A stretch of DNA of 64,000 nt, taken from positions 1-64,000 of the forward strand of contig JANSLP010000129.1 in the NCBI GenBank assembly GCA_029298735.1, read 5' to 3'. Made by a program: the position numbers and the translations under genes. Shown here piece after piece: positions 21,940-34,312 of this stretch. The notes under the pieces are model-generated. The model did not search any database and was not told the origin of the DNA. It saw only the letters and a program-made list of their open reading frames with translations. The stretch's first letter is position 1, and each line of letters starts with the position of its first letter. This stretch comes from Ophiostoma sp. CBS 140.51. Taxonomy: Eukaryota; Ascomycota; Sordariomycetes; Ophiostomatales; Ophiostomataceae.

Positions 21940-24900
21940 TTACTTGGCGACGTACTCGCCGCTGATAAACTGTCTTGAGGTAGGCACAATCGTCCAGAGC
22001 GGCACTGTGCTACCGGAACCGTTAGGGGCCTCGGGGCTCGGCACCGAGTCGTCGGCGAAGGGATCCTTCTCTTCTTCGTCCTCCTCGGGCAGCGTGCTGG
22101 ATGCGGGCTGCAGCTGGCTGATACTGATGGTGGTAGCATCGTCCTCGGCAATGACGCCATCCGGCACAAGATACTCCCAGCGCGCTTCCAGGTGACCTGG
22201 CTTCGGCACCGGTGCACCCTCCTCGGTCTTGACAATGCAGGTAATCCTGGACCAGGCCGACGTCAGGGTCACCTCGCCCAACCGCCAGTACGCGAAATGC
22301 TTGTCCTTGAAGTGTGTCGCCGTCGGCTTAGCCAGGAACGAGATGGCTTGACCGTCGTATGTAGCCTTGAACATGACATTGCGCAACACAACAGGCTCGC
22401 CAGATGCCGCCAAGCGGGAAGACGGGTTGAGACGGTACTGGAGGATCAGCCGCAGCTGGTTCTTAGCCGTCGTCCAGGTCGGCTTGAACTGCACTGGGCA
22501 GTGGGCGGCCAGTGATGTGTCGTTCTCGGCGTGGGCGCGGAAGGTGAAGGCGGCCGTGGCCTTGTGCTGCAGGTGGCTCGTGTCCAGGGTAAACTGGTCG
22601 CTGCTCGAGGTGTTTTGAACAAAGATACGGTTCGGACCAATAGCCTCCAGCAGGGGAAAGTTGTTCATCCGAATCGTCACGGTCGCGGCCGAGGGCGTCG
22701 AGTGGCTAGCGGGCGGTGCTGTGTACGAGAAGGCGATCTCGCCGGCGATCTTGGCTGACGTGACTTCGCCATGCTCAAAGCTGGCGGACACCGCTTCAAT
22801 AATCGACGCATGAAGACCAGGGCCCGATGAGTCGATGTGCTTAACGTTAGCAAGGGCGTTGAGAGATGTGGCAGAGCGGACGGACTGCGTGTCGGACGTG
22901 CCGCCGCCGAGACTCGTCTCGGAGGCGAGAGCAGCAACTGGGCCGGGCCTCGTAGGCGTCGCCGTGAAAGAGTTGAACGTAGAGCTACGCGAGACAGAGG
23001 AGAGGTTGGTCGGCGTGGGCATAGTGCCAGCAGCGGCTGACGACGACGAAGAGAGCTCGGGCACGAGCGTCTGGGGCATGTAAATGGTATTTCTCACATC
23101 CCGGCGGCCACGCACCGTCCCGGTCTTACGGGTCGGCATGCCCATTGAGAGCGTGCTGGCCACGTTGGACAACGCAGCCTCCTTGGCCCGCGGGTCCTCC
23201 TCCTGGACAGGCTCGTTCTGGATGTTGACCTTGAACGCCTGGTCGTCACCGCCCTCACCGCCACCGCCAAGCTGCTCACCGGCGCTGGCGAAAGCAGCGT
23301 CACGCTGAGCCTGGGAGATGGGGTCGTTGGCCGCGGCCGGGACCGAGTAACCCTCGGCGTCGCGTGCGGGCTCGTTGCCCGTGGATCTTTGCTGCGACGG
23401 TGGGGGGCCCGGTGGTGCTGACACGCCAAAGATCTCGTCAACAGTCATGTTGTTCAGGGTGCTGCTGTCGGCAACACCTAGACCGCCCACGCCGCCACCA
23501 GTCGCAGTCGAGGCCGTCCCCTGCCGCGAAGGGGTACCACGGCTGACACCGTTAGTAGCGCCGTCTCTTGACCCGGGTGCGGCTTCCTGGTTCTCAGACA
23601 CGGAGCCTAGGCGGTTGCCTGTGCTTGTCTCGTTCAGGTTGTTGTAGCTGCTGCGCGGAGAGATGGACTGGCCATGGCTACTATTGCTGAGGCGGCCGAA
23701 AGAGTTTTTGGCGGTGCTGCCGATCTGGCCAAAGCCGCCGTGCACGCTCTGTCTCCTACGATTAAGAATCGTGCCTATCCGACTTCTAATACCGGGAGTT
23801 TTTTCTTCTGGCTTCTCAGACTGCCCCGCCTTCTTGGAGTGCTTGTCGCTCTTCTTGTCAGGAGTCGGCGGCGGTGGCGGGTGCTTGAAAGTGGGCTCGC
23901 GCGAGGGCGGTGCCGATGGCGGCTGTTGCTTGAAGGTGGCCTGGCGCGAGGGTGGTGCCGATGGAGGTGCCGAAGGGGTGCCCGAAGAGAATGAGCCTGC
24001 GGCGCCAGCAGCCACTCCTGCTACTCCAGCTGCTACTGCTCCTCCTGCTGCTGCAAAGGACGATCCTGCAACAGAAGAGGAGCCAGTCGTGCTACGGGCC
24101 AGCTGCTGCGGCGCGGCGGGGGACGGTGCTGCCGATGTAGCCGAGGCAGCGCCACCGGCTGTGGCAGGAGGTGTCTGAGGTGGCAGTTGCTGAGAGGCCT
24201 GCAGTGGCTGGAGCTGCTGAGCCTGTTGAGCTTCCTGTGCTTGCGGCTGCTCCGGCTGTGACTGATGCACTGAAGACGACCCAGCATTTGACGGCCGCGG
24301 CGCATCACCCTGCTCCGGCAAAGACGCTGCAGGACCACCTGCTGCCGACCCGGCGACACTGGACTGGCGGGTAGCTCTCAGCTCGTTGAAGCGGCCGGCA
24401 ATGCGTGGACGGCCGTCGATGACGCGGCGGGAAAAGGTGTTGATCTCGTCGGCAGACCGAATGTCCAAGAGCATGGTTAGCATGGCCTCGGCCGAGCTCT
24501 GTCTCTGGGTGGCCTGGTCGGCCTCGTTTGTCTCGAGCTGCGTCAGAACGTCGCGCAGATTGTTGATGCGGGTCTCGTCGAGCGCCTGGAAGGCCTCGAA
24601 GATGAAGGGTGACTGGGTCTCCCACTGCTGTTGGGCAGCCTCGGCGCGGCGGATAGCCGCCTCAACCTTGCTGGCGCTGGCCTTGCCGGCCTTCTTGGTG
24701 ACCTTTTCCATCTGGCTGCTGGAATCGTCGACTTCCTTGGCCATGGTCTGCAGGTTGGCAATGAGGGTGGTGATGTTGGCCATTTCGTTACTAGAGTGGA
24801 AGGCACGCAGCGGGACCTCGACGCCGGTCTGGACATTGCTGCTCAGCTGGTGGTGCGACTTGGACATGGCGTCCGTTGATCGAAGAAGGGAGTCCCATGC

Positions 24901-25406
24901 CGGCTGGAAAATACTGGTATGTGTTAGAGGGGAGAGAAGAGGAGTAAGAACTGAAGCCAAAAGAAGAGCTCAACATACCCAAGCTCGGCGGGCGTAGGCC
25001 CTTTCGAGGTCACGAGCTTTCTGAGACCCTGGACATAAAGCTCCTCGACCTTTCGCCGTTCCTATCAGGGAGAGTTAGTTGCTGTTGAAAGGCGAGGCAC
25101 ACTGGTATTGGATCGTTAATTCGTACCGCAAAGAAGTCGGCAACATCAGTGTTCACTTTGTTAATGTGGCGCACGCGTTCCTGGAGCATTTGGACAGCCT
25201 GGGAGGGCTGAAGATGCGGCTAGAGAGAGGAGGAGACAAGTTAGCAAGCAGTGGTACGACTTTGCGCGTCGGAAAGTGGTCACGGCCAAATCTCGCGCAT
25301 TGCGCCAAATCACGAAACTAGCTCGGAGCTCGGAGCCGGAGCATCAGGGAAGCTCGCCTACCAGCATCAACGGATACTCCTTCCGTTGCAGAGCGTCAAA
25401 CGACAT
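21940..25406 (-). CDS. SYP1: Syp1/FCHo-type muniscin endocytic adaptor (F-BAR + muHD)
   Basis: An early clathrin-endocytosis protein that bends membrane and recruits cargo. I assembled four exons: 25362-25406, 25127-25219, 24979-25061 and 21940-24913. All introns have GTAGGC/GTACGA/GTATGT donors and AG acceptors with CTAAC-like branches, giving 1064 residues. The N-terminus MSFDALQRKEYPLML continues into LQPSQAVQMLQERV and ERRKVEELYVQGLRKL, the F-BAR core, which ends near residue 260. The middle (about 270-760) is Pro/Ser/Gln/Ala-rich linker with SAPPSREPTFK-type repeats. The C-terminus from about 780 is the mu-homology domain (FPLLEAIGPNRIFVQN, CPVQFKPTWTTAKNQLRLILQY, and near the end ARWEYLVPDGV). 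Without the three small upstream exons the F-BAR would be truncated. Confidence 0.93.
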
Positions 25407-27204
25407 TGTGTCTTGACTGTGTTGGAGACTGCGTGTGTGTTGTTGGGATTAAGCAAAGGAGGTCGTTCTAAATCGTCGTGATGTGGATGTCGAATCGTCG
25501 AGTCAAAGGCTTCGGCGGTGAGTCGGACGATGCGCGCGTGGGATCGAAGCAGGTCTATCAATGCCAGAGCAAATGAAAAGTCGATAGCGAGATAAAGAAT
25601 GCGTTCTAGAACAGAGCAGGCAGCGCAGCAGCCAGACGGTGGACCATGGTCTGGGCTGCCAGCTTTCGATTCGAGGATGGAAAGTCGAGATGGAAGTTCA
25701 ATGGGCCAATTGCGCCAGAGCAATGCCAAGCGGGAATCGATAGTCAGGCACACGTCGTGCGCGGCTTGTTGGTGACGATGCTAGGAGTCAGTTCGTGGTA
25801 AAGAATGCGTGGGGTGATGTGTAGGGTCGGGGAGAAGAAAGCAAAGTCGATTGTGTGTTTTCTATGTCGTAGAGAGAGCGATGCTTGTTCCCGGACGATG
25901 CGGTTGCTGTGCTTTGATTTTCCCAATTAAATTTTGCAGTGCAATTCGCCTCAGGGCGGGAAGCTTCGACCGGCGAGGGAGGGAAGGAGGAGAGAAGGGA
26001 AAGAGCGAGCGACCATGAAAAAAGGTGGGTGGCTGGTCCAATGTGTGCTCGGAGTGCTCTTGCCTGTCCCAGTGGCCGGCAGCACTGGAAAGAGAGCGTC
26101 TCTGGCCTGGGGTGGTCTGTGTAAGGAACCATGGAAGAAAAAGGAAAATAGCGGGTCCGGCGGGTCATTTTCGCGCAGACGGGTTCCCACGAAGACCGCT
26201 TTCTATTGGCTGTAGAGCTTACCTTTCATCCTCTTGGGCATTGCTTGCGCAGCTCCAGTTTGATTTGGAAGGTGCCGACAACGAGGTGCGAGGTAGCTAC
26301 GACGGGCTAGCTCTGTGTCGGTCGCAGCGGATGAGGCAGGAACGTATGAGGAATCCGGCACGATCAGACGGTCGTCGTAATTACACGACAATTCGAGGGA
26401 TACTGATCGCCGGGGTTTTCAGTAAAGAAGTTAAATTATTTACACTGAGCTATACTTGCGACGAACTCAATTGATCTGGTTTAGCAACAACCGTGCTCAT
26501 CGTGAAGCGCTTCTTCGGCCCGGTGTGGAGGGGAAGGCACGCTAGCACTTCAGCACTGTTTTGGCAGGTGGCAGTCTATACACTCAGCTAACCTCACAGG
26601 TGAGGCAAGAGCTCACAGACGTTGCAAAGTGGGGCGGCGGAAGCCACCGAAAGACGCCGTGTGAAAGAAGATGTGATCCGGAGACGGGGTCGTCTATGGC
26701 ATGATGGCGTAGGTGAGGTGAATCAAAGCGTGGCCTGAAGTGCTTGTAGATGTTTTACCGAGTGGCGTTCATAGGTTTACAAGCTTGTCAAGGTACATTA
26801 TTAGTGACATCTGGATGAATGAGACAATTGTCTATGCTACAAATTGTCCATATCTTCTGTCAACAATTCAGAAATAAAATAACGATCAAGCTGTAATTTT
26901 ATCAGGATTTTAGACAAGCTCCTCCAGCCAAGACACCGACCTTGTAACGTGCACCCCGTCCTCCGTTAATTACCCCAGATTTGTCAGACGGGAGTACAGC
27001 GCCTGCCGCTACCCAGCCACTAACACCGACGGGCCAGCAGCCAACAGCCGCCAATCCAATCAACTAGTAGATTTCACCACCGTCATAGGCCGATATCAAC
27101 GTCAACCGGACCTTCCGCCATATTTGTCCCTCGGCTTCTTCTTTACACTCGCAACTCACACTCTATCAACACAACAACACCCAACCTTCAGTCTACACAT
27201 CACA
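25407..27204. other. 1.8 kb divergent intergenic region, no gene recognised
   Basis: This separates SYP1 from the CoA-binding-domain gene. Short frames on both strands have no domain. A Gly/Lys-rich frame near 26000-26215 reflects purine-rich DNA and is not called. The right end (27120-27204) is a pyrimidine-rich leader with CACAACAACACC just before the downstream start codon. Confidence 0.5.
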
Positions 27205-27731
27205 ATGCCTCTCTCCTTATCCTCCACCGAGGCTAGCGCCCGCGCTTTCTTCGCAAAGCCCTACTTCGCCGTCGTCGGCGCCTCCACCAACCAGGCCAAG
27301 TTTGGTTACAAGAGTGAGTCCTCACAGTCCAAATATGTATATTCTGTCTGCTAACGCGACAAGTCTTCGCTTGGTATGCATACCATGACCTGCCGGCGAC
27401 GCCCATCAACCCCACGGCGCCGGCCATCACTGTCGATGGCACTGCCCACGATACGTTGGCCAACATCTCGGCTCTGCTCAACCCGCGCGAGACGGCTCTG
27501 TCGGTCATCACGCCGCCGGCTGTAACGCTGCAGGTCCTTCAGGATGCACAGAAGCTGGGAATCAGTGCGGTGTGGCTGCAGCCTGGCACGTGGGATGATG
27601 CCGTCGTCAAGTTTGCCACGGACAAGGGCAACTTCCAGGACGTCGTGGCCGGCGAGGGTGGCCGCGGTCACGATGGATGGTGTGTGCTGGTCGACGGTGA
27701 GCGGGCACTCAAGGCCAACGGGAAGTTGTAG
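27205..27731 (+). CDS. CoA-binding domain protein (YccU-like Rossmann fold)
   Basis: Two exons, 27205-27313 and 27364-27731, are separated by a 50-nt intron (GTGAGT donor, GCTAAC branch, AAG acceptor), giving 158 residues. The sequence FAVVGASTNQAKFGYKIF gives the glycine-rich nucleotide loop. Then come a strand-helix pattern with TPINPTAP, the segment LSVITPPAVTLQVLQDA, and ISAVWLQPGTWDD near the end, all hallmarks of the small single-domain CoA-binding proteins related to the succinyl-CoA synthetase alpha N-domain. Members bind CoA, but their cellular role is mostly unknown. Without splicing the protein would stop after the first loop. Confidence in the fold is high; a specific function is not claimed. 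Confidence 0.88.
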
Positions 27732-28195
27732 ATGGAGTCAGGTTGGCAGGGGAGATGCCTGGTGATATCACATACCAGAGATGAGAAAATACAGATTGGA
27801 AGACATTGGGGATATCAAAATCTTAACGCAGTCCATATACCTATCAAAGAGAGAACACGCATTTCCAAAGTTCTGTCGTTATCGTTTCATAAATTTTAAA
27901 TTTTATGGATGTTTTTGTTTTTGTTTTCGTTTGAGTTGTTGATAATGTGATTTTGTATTATTTCATATTTCTTTATTTGAATTAATTTCTACGAAAATAG
28001 GCACACTAACAACTCGCTTATTCTCATTCTTGATTTATCTTCATTAAAATGACCGTCTATTTAAGTATGCTTTTATGTTCATGCCAAAATAAAAATACAA
28101 CAGAATGCATCGGTATGATACCTATCCTTGAAACTCCTTTTATCATCGACTGTAAATGCATCACCTAAATAGACACAGAAGGTAAAAAACCAACT
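27732..28195. other. AT-rich convergent 3' spacer
   Basis: Very AT-rich with T-runs such as GTTTTTGTTTTTG near 27910. No gene seen. Confidence 0.5.
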
Positions 28196-31100
28196 CTAAT
28201 ACTCCACATCCCTTCGCTTGAACTTCTCGGCACCCAGGAAGCTGATGGGATTCCGGCACAGCGGACACGAGTTCTGGTTGCTCGACAGGAACCACTTGTA
28301 CAAACACGACCGGTGGAACATGTTCTTGCAGGTGCCACATCGCTTCTCGGGCACACGCTTTTCCACGGAAATAATCGAGTAGCAAATGGCACACTCGGTG
28401 TGGCCCTTGAGCGCGCCCAGGACGTTGCGCTGGAACGCCGCCAAACCTTCCACCAGACTGCCGTTGGCAAAAGCAATGACGCCCTGTGTAATCATGAGCC
28501 AGCTCTGCCACTTCTTCTCGTCGACGGCCACACGATTGAGGCCGACGACGGCGACGTTGTCAATAGGATAATTGGCGGGTAGTCTCAACGCAATGGACAG
28601 CATGAGCTCGTCGACCTCGTAACCGGCGACGACTTCGCGGGCGCGCTTGTTGGTCTTGATAATCATTTCATGGTCGTCGTCGCCAGATGCGGAAGCACCA
28701 GCTGCACCGTCGGCACCTTGGGTGTTGCCCCACTCGGCTACCTCGTCCAAAACCTCCTCAATGACAAGCGCGGAAATATACTTGGCCGTCCAGGCCTCGA
28801 CGGCAACGGTGGTCTGCTTGGTGCGGCAGGCCGTGTACCAGGCCTTGAAAAGACCGGGCACATACTTGAGCGTCAGGTAGTACAAATGGACAAGCAGCTG
28901 GTGCATGTGCTTCTCGTCGGACAGCGAGGCCTCGGCCGTCTTGAGGTCGTACTGGATGATGCTGGTACGGTCTGCCAGACCCTCGCGCTCGAGGTTGAGT
29001 GGGTGCGCCGCTGAGTGGCCGAGCACGTCAAAGGTAAAATCGAGCAGGGCAGTAATATGGCCACTGCTGGCCAGGTGGGTGGCGTAGTCGCTGCGCACCT
29101 TGGCCGAAGCAGTGCTGAAAGCGTCAAAGACAAGACGCCACGCTAACAAGTAGCCGCGGACGGGTGTCGGGAACGTGGCCAGCACATCGTCTGGGTAGGC
29201 CTCAAGGGTGGGTGCGCCAAGCAGCAGCGAGAGTAGCTCGTCGGGAAGCTTAGCCTCTTTCTTCTCGAGGATAATGTTGAAGGACAGCTCTTCTTGTTGG
29301 GCGGGAAGGGCGCGGTGAAGGAATCCGTAGCCAGCAGCCTGGATGTCACGAGAGTCGGAGGCGACGAGTGTGTAAAGGTCGGAAGTGTCCGCCGTCAAGA
29401 GGGTAAGCGGTGTCTTGCTGGCCATGCGACTCAGAAGAGTGTCGACAACGCTCTGGGGCTGAGTCCGGGAGGAGGTCGCTATACTCGGGCTGCGGTGGGC
29501 CAAAGCCAGCAGGAGACGGCGCATGCCTGTCCACTTGGCCTCGGAGAAGAGGGCCAGTGCATCCTCGAGGTCGTCATTGGGCTCGTCGATGGCCTCGAGA
29601 GCACCGATGAGCTTGAGCGACGCATAGACGTAGGGAAGATGCTCATCCAAAGACGACGAGGGCTTCGACGCTATAATGGCAGCACGCTCCCACAGACTAA
29701 TGCTAAACTTGATGCTGCGCTCCCAGTGCGGGCCGTACATGTCCTTGATACAGGGCAGTAGACGTTGCAGGGCACGACAGCCCTCGGCGGCAATGCGAGT
29801 GTCGAGTTCCTCCTTCTCTCCATCGTCGTCTTCGTCGTCCTCGTCCTCCTTGCCGAACCACGAGGTAATCTGCTTAACGGCAAACATCAGGCGGTTGCTG
29901 GCCGTCGGCAGCGCACCCACCTCGTATACAGCCATGCATGCATTGAGCAACACAAGTGTGTCGAGGGTGGACTGTGACTTGGCGGGGCTGGCCTTGGGGT
30001 TGGCGCCAGCAATGTCAGAAATCAAACGGTTACAGAAGTTGGAGACGGACTTAGAGGCCACCAGGATCTCGCCGTAGCCAGTCAAGAATGCCAGAGCGCC
30101 GAGAGTCGTACCCGCGCCCGATTTCCACAGGTTCTGCTTGACAAGGTACTCCTCGTCGGCCGTGGCCGAGAAAGTTCGGCCCTCCATGCGGATCTGCAAC
30201 AGACCACTCAGAGCACGGGTTGTGTACACGGCCAGGGCAGTGGGCTGCTGTGTCTGCTGGAGCATAATAGCAACCAAAGCATCGGCGAGAGAAGACGCCA
30301 ATGGTGAATTACGAGCGGCCAACAAAACACCAGCGACATTTGACCGGATAGCAGCAATAGAGTCTTCGGCGACAGCCAGCATGAATGGATCTGACAAGTT
30401 TCCCCACAGGCTGTGCGCGTCAGAGACGGCCACTTGGTCAGAGCCCAGCTCGGCCACAAGGTACAGCAAGTACAGCAGCTCGACCTGGAACTCTTGAGGA
30501 AGGGCCGTGATGGATACACTGTCGGCCTCGACCACCGTGGTGAGCAGTTGCGTCGTGTAAGCGGCCATGCGCGCAGGGATAGAGCTGCCGTGGCGGTCGC
30601 GGCTGACAGCTGGACGTTGTGTTCTGGTGGGCTTGTTGGAGGGCACAAGCAGGTAGGCACCGCCAACGTTGCTAGTAAGGGCCAGCGACGGGTTGAGACA
30701 TGTGGCGCTGCTCTGGAAAAATGCCTGCATGGTCTGCATCCAGATGTTGGTGTTGGGGAACAGGTTCTCCTTGTCTTCGTCGGTGGCGTCGGAGGACGTG
30801 GCGATGCTGACGGCCTGTTCGACAAGGGTGTCAATTTCGAGCGAGTTGGGTCCGGCACTATCTAGGTTGTCCTGGACAATCTTGATTAGACGCGCGGGCA
30901 GGCTACTCTTAGTATTGCCGCCAGCGCGGCTGCTGCTGCCGTCAATCAGAGCGCGAAGGGCGTGAACCTTGGCTGACAGAGTTGTATCGCGGATCTCCAT
31001 CATGCCAAGCAGCTTGGCCACCAACTCGAGATGCAACTCCTCATCATCGGCCAGCAACTCGGGTGTCTGCGTGGCAATGGTCTCGAGGGCTGTGAGAACG

Positions 31101-33391
31101 CCGGCGGAGTTGGCATTGCTGCTGCCAAGAGAGCGGACAAGACCAGAAGCAAGCTTCTTTCCGGTGGGTGTTGACAGTGCGTTGGACGAGGCCACAGCGT
31201 GGAAGAGGTCCCAGCTGGACAGCTGGCCCTGTGCAGTGGCGTAGCAGGCGCCACCAAGATACTCTTGCAGGTCGTTGTTGCGGCGGCTCGTGGCGAGAAC
31301 GACATCAGATGCGTCTGAGATCAACAAAGCAATGCTCTTGGCTGTAGCTTCGGGATCTTCGTCCTTGTCTTCAAGAAGAAGGGACACAATAGAGGCGTAG
31401 ATAGCGGTGTACTTGTCGTGAAAAGCAGGGATGCTGGCCATTGACCGGAGACACGAGAGAAGGGCGGGAGCTGATGGAGAGGCAACGACAAGAGACAGCT
31501 GCTCGGTGTCGTCGATGGGGAAGAGAGACTCAATAATGGTCTCGCCAGTGCTGTTGTTCTGTAATAAGTGCGGCGCGTGGGTGAAAACGGCACTGACGAG
31601 CTGTGCGGCGCCAAAGGGCTTGAAGTTGCGCTTCTTGAGCAGATCAACAGCACTTTGAAGAAGTGAGAGTGTCGGCTTCTCAAGAACGTCCTCGACAAGG
31701 TTGGCAGAAGCACCCTCTGTTGCTGTCTGCTGGGACTCCACCTGCTGCACGGACCGGTGGATGTCAGCCACCAGACCAAACCAACGGTCACCCTCATTGG
31801 CTATCTCTTGCTGAGACGCCTTGAACTCCTTGGAGACTTCGGGCAGCGAGTTGGCCATCCGCCCCGAAAAGTTACTGGCTAGACGCTCCCATTCTGTCCG
31901 AGCTGACACAACAATGTCTGCGTAGGCTGGTCGTGCAATAAGGAGAGAAGCGCGGGTCAGGATTGGAACGTGAGCGCCCGTGGCCCAGACAGTGCTGGTA
32001 TTACCAGTAGGCGCACCCAGGAACCGGTTAAAGAGCGAATAGACGTTGGTCTCGACGAGAGCGACTCGAGAGTCCTGTGGCGTCACAACATCCACCAAAC
32101 GACGGACCATTGACAGGTAGGCTGTCCAGCCGTCAATGGCGTTGCTCTGTGGCTCGTCTCGACTTGACAGACCCTTGCGGAACGAGGCCAGGACAGACGA
32201 AGCTGCTTCTGAGGCGATCTCTCGTGCTGGTATTAACGAAAACAGGGCGTCCAGCTGTGTCCAGAAGTTGTGTGAAGGGGCAGCCGGCGAGGCAGCTGTT
32301 CCTTGCGAGCCTTTTTCCACCAATGGCCGCAGTCGGGTGAAAGGGTGACCACCGTCGGCCCAGGTCTCCGGATGGTCTTTCGTCAACTTCTGCAGGACCT
32401 TGACGTAGTCGATGACCGAGCCCGACTGGATTGTCTTGGGTGCTTCTTGTGTCAAGAGCTTTGTGAGGCGGGGCAGTTGGGCTTCGAGAAGAGATGGTCG
32501 TGTCTCGAGACATGTGAGAAGCAGCTCGTACGTTACGCGGCGCACATGGCTGTCGGATGAAAGTGCGGCACTGCTCCAGACGGCCTCGACGGCAAAGAAC
32601 TGAGTATAAGCGTGGTGCAGACTCTCCGTGTCAGCGACAGACAGCTTCCTCAACAAAGCCAGGACGAGTGACAGGCTGCTGTAGAGCACGCGGTAGTATT
32701 TGAGGTCGGCGTCGTCCTGTGTCGTGGACCGCATATCACTCAACGTCGCCGCAGTCTCCTGGATGGCCGCTGTCGCATCCTCCAGAATCTGCGGCTGAAG
32801 TCTCTTCCAAAACATGGTTGTCTTCTCGTCCGTCGTCAAAAACGAGGCCAGACCGTCCGACGCTGCCTTGGCCACAGCCCGGTCGCGGTCGTAGGTGCCG
32901 GCCAGCCATGCACTCGCGACTTTGGGGATGTGCCGCTCCATCCGCTTGCGCGCCGACTGCATCAGAGCCAGCTGCAGAGAGTGAGACAGTTCTCTCACTC
33001 GCCGCGCATCGTCAATCGACAGCCGCGGGTAGCACTGCACCCATGCTTCGAGCACGGCATCCTCGACACCACCACCATTCGTGTATGGATGGGCCTGTGC
33101 GTGGCTCAACAGATCTTCCAGCGCCCGCGCCTTGGTTGTACTGTCCTTCTTGACAAGGTTCTTGAACGAGACGACGACGTGTGCGTCGGAAATGGCCGAC
33201 AGGTCCGACCGCTCGGCGACGTAGGCGAGGCCGCTCTTACTCCGGGTCGTCTCGAAGCCGCCGAAGCCGCCGCCGCCAGTAGCCTTGCCCTTGCCAAATG
33301 AAGAAGCGCCCGGCTTAGCTGCCGGCGACATGCTTCCGAAACCTTTGAGGCCCGCAGGCGGAGGACCTCGAGGTCGTTGAGGTCGGCTCAT
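28196..33391 (-). CDS. LTN1: listerin-type E3 ubiquitin ligase (ribosome-associated quality control)
   Basis: This 1731-residue single-exon protein is the fungal Ltn1/Rkr1, which ubiquitylates stalled nascent chains on 60S subunits. The N-terminus contains the conserved listerin block SDLSAISDAHVVVSFKNL followed by KKDSTTKARALEDL. The long middle is alpha-helical HEAT-like repeats. The C-terminus has an RWD-like region (DELMLSIALRLPANYP) and a RING-CH finger: CAICYSIIS, then CGTCKNMFHRSCLYKWF and CPLCRNPI, in the last 60 residues. Length is typical of the family. The start MSRPQRPRG gives the basic Pro/Gly-rich tail common before the first conserved block. Confidence 0.95.
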   Translation of the reverse strand: MSRPQRPRGPPPAGLKGFGSMSPAAKPGASSFGKGKATGGGGFGGFETTRSKSGLAYVAERSDLSAISDAHVVVSFKNLVKKDSTTKARALEDLLSHAQAHPYTNGGGVEDAVLEAWVQCYPRLSIDDARRVRELSHSLQLALMQSARKRMERHIPKVASAWLAGTYDRDRAVAKAASDGLASFLTTDEKTTMFWKRLQPQILEDATAAIQETAATLSDMRSTTQDDADLKYYRVLYSSLSLVLALLRKLSVADTESLHHAYTQFFAVEAVWSSAALSSDSHVRRVTYELLLTCLETRPSLLEAQLPRLTKLLTQEAPKTIQSGSVIDYVKVLQKLTKDHPETWADGGHPFTRLRPLVEKGSQGTAASPAAPSHNFWTQLDALFSLIPAREIASEAASSVLASFRKGLSSRDEPQSNAIDGWTAYLSMVRRLVDVVTPQDSRVALVETNVYSLFNRFLGAPTGNTSTVWATGAHVPILTRASLLIARPAYADIVVSARTEWERLASNFSGRMANSLPEVSKEFKASQQEIANEGDRWFGLVADIHRSVQQVESQQTATEGASANLVEDVLEKPTLSLLQSAVDLLKKRNFKPFGAAQLVSAVFTHAPHLLQNNSTGETIIESLFPIDDTEQLSLVVASPSAPALLSCLRSMASIPAFHDKYTAIYASIVSLLLEDKDEDPEATAKSIALLISDASDVVLATSRRNNDLQEYLGGACYATAQGQLSSWDLFHAVASSNALSTPTGKKLASGLVRSLGSSNANSAGVLTALETIATQTPELLADDEELHLELVAKLLGMMEIRDTTLSAKVHALRALIDGSSSRAGGNTKSSLPARLIKIVQDNLDSAGPNSLEIDTLVEQAVSIATSSDATDEDKENLFPNTNIWMQTMQAFFQSSATCLNPSLALTSNVGGAYLLVPSNKPTRTQRPAVSRDRHGSSIPARMAAYTTQLLTTVVEADSVSITALPQEFQVELLYLLYLVAELGSDQVAVSDAHSLWGNLSDPFMLAVAEDSIAAIRSNVAGVLLAARNSPLASSLADALVAIMLQQTQQPTALAVYTTRALSGLLQIRMEGRTFSATADEEYLVKQNLWKSGAGTTLGALAFLTGYGEILVASKSVSNFCNRLISDIAGANPKASPAKSQSTLDTLVLLNACMAVYEVGALPTASNRLMFAVKQITSWFGKEDEDDEDDDGEKEELDTRIAAEGCRALQRLLPCIKDMYGPHWERSIKFSISLWERAAIIASKPSSSLDEHLPYVYASLKLIGALEAIDEPNDDLEDALALFSEAKWTGMRRLLLALAHRSPSIATSSRTQPQSVVDTLLSRMASKTPLTLLTADTSDLYTLVASDSRDIQAAGYGFLHRALPAQQEELSFNIILEKKEAKLPDELLSLLLGAPTLEAYPDDVLATFPTPVRGYLLAWRLVFDAFSTASAKVRSDYATHLASSGHITALLDFTFDVLGHSAAHPLNLEREGLADRTSIIQYDLKTAEASLSDEKHMHQLLVHLYYLTLKYVPGLFKAWYTACRTKQTTVAVEAWTAKYISALVIEEVLDEVAEWGNTQGADGAAGASASGDDDHEMIIKTNKRAREVVAGYEVDELMLSIALRLPANYPIDNVAVVGLNRVAVDEKKWQSWLMITQGVIAFANGSLVEGLAAFQRNVLGALKGHTECAICYSIISVEKRVPEKRCGTCKNMFHRSCLYKWFLSSNQNSCPLCRNPISFLGAEKFKRRDVEY

Positions 33392-34312
33392 TGTGAGGGG
33401 CGGAGGGGGGTTGTAGGGTAATTCGTGGTAGTACGGTCGACTAGAGGCTGTCGTCGAGTCGTGGCCTTAGGATGGAGTTGTCGGGGTTGGGAGCGACTTA
33501 TGTAGGAGTTTTCGTCGTCCGTGGTTGAATTGAGGCGAAATGCTTGAAATAAGTGTTTTTAAAGTGAGGTTCTCGAAATGTCAACTGTTGGCAGTCGCAG
33601 ACGTCGAAAGTTCCTTCCGTTCTGCAGGAACCACAGATCGGCTTTAGTGGGGTGGTGGCGGGCGGCATGGCTGTGACGCAACTTTCCACCCCGCTAGCGA
33701 CCAATTACAGGCAGTAATTAGCAGCCGCAGCCTTCTGTACGCTTCCATGTTAGTGTTGCCCGCCGAACGTGCGCTCCATCTGTTTATGGCAAGTGCGACC
33801 GACACAACCCTGTGCCCACGCCCGCGTGAGTCAAGCGGAGGATGGCAGAAAAAAGCGTGCTGCAATATATCTCACGCACATTGGCCTCAATAAACTGTGT
33901 CGATAGAAAATTTTGCATGTAAAGAGCATGTGTTTAACTATGAGCCAAAATGATTCAAAAACGACGAGGCAACGTCAAAACTACATCCCTCAAGCTTTCT
34001 CAGAAGAGGACATGATCCGTCACGTGTCTTCCACTGCCGACCCAATCCAGCAAGAATACGGGCCAAGCGGGGGCTGAGCTCTGACATTTGACAGGGATTG
34101 TCCAGCTGAAGATTAGCGTTCCCCGAGAGACGTGAGGCGTGGTTTAGGTGCCGCCGTCAGTTCTTAAGAGCGCCAAAGAAATAGATAAACAGCTGCCTAG
34201 CTCTTATCGCCATCCATCGTCATCCGTAACTCTCAAACGTTCATTCTTCGCCCTACGTCCTACAACTCCGAATCTCCTACGAATCCCCATCTCCATCCTA
34301 AGACCATCCACG
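33392..34312. promoter_or_regulatory. divergent promoter region LTN1 / PPT
   Basis: A 921-bp head-to-head spacer. A CACGTG E-box (bHLH-type site) is at 34021-34026, about 290 bp before the thioesterase ATG. Leader sequences near 34200-34312 are pyrimidine-rich. No coding frame with support. Confidence 0.4.
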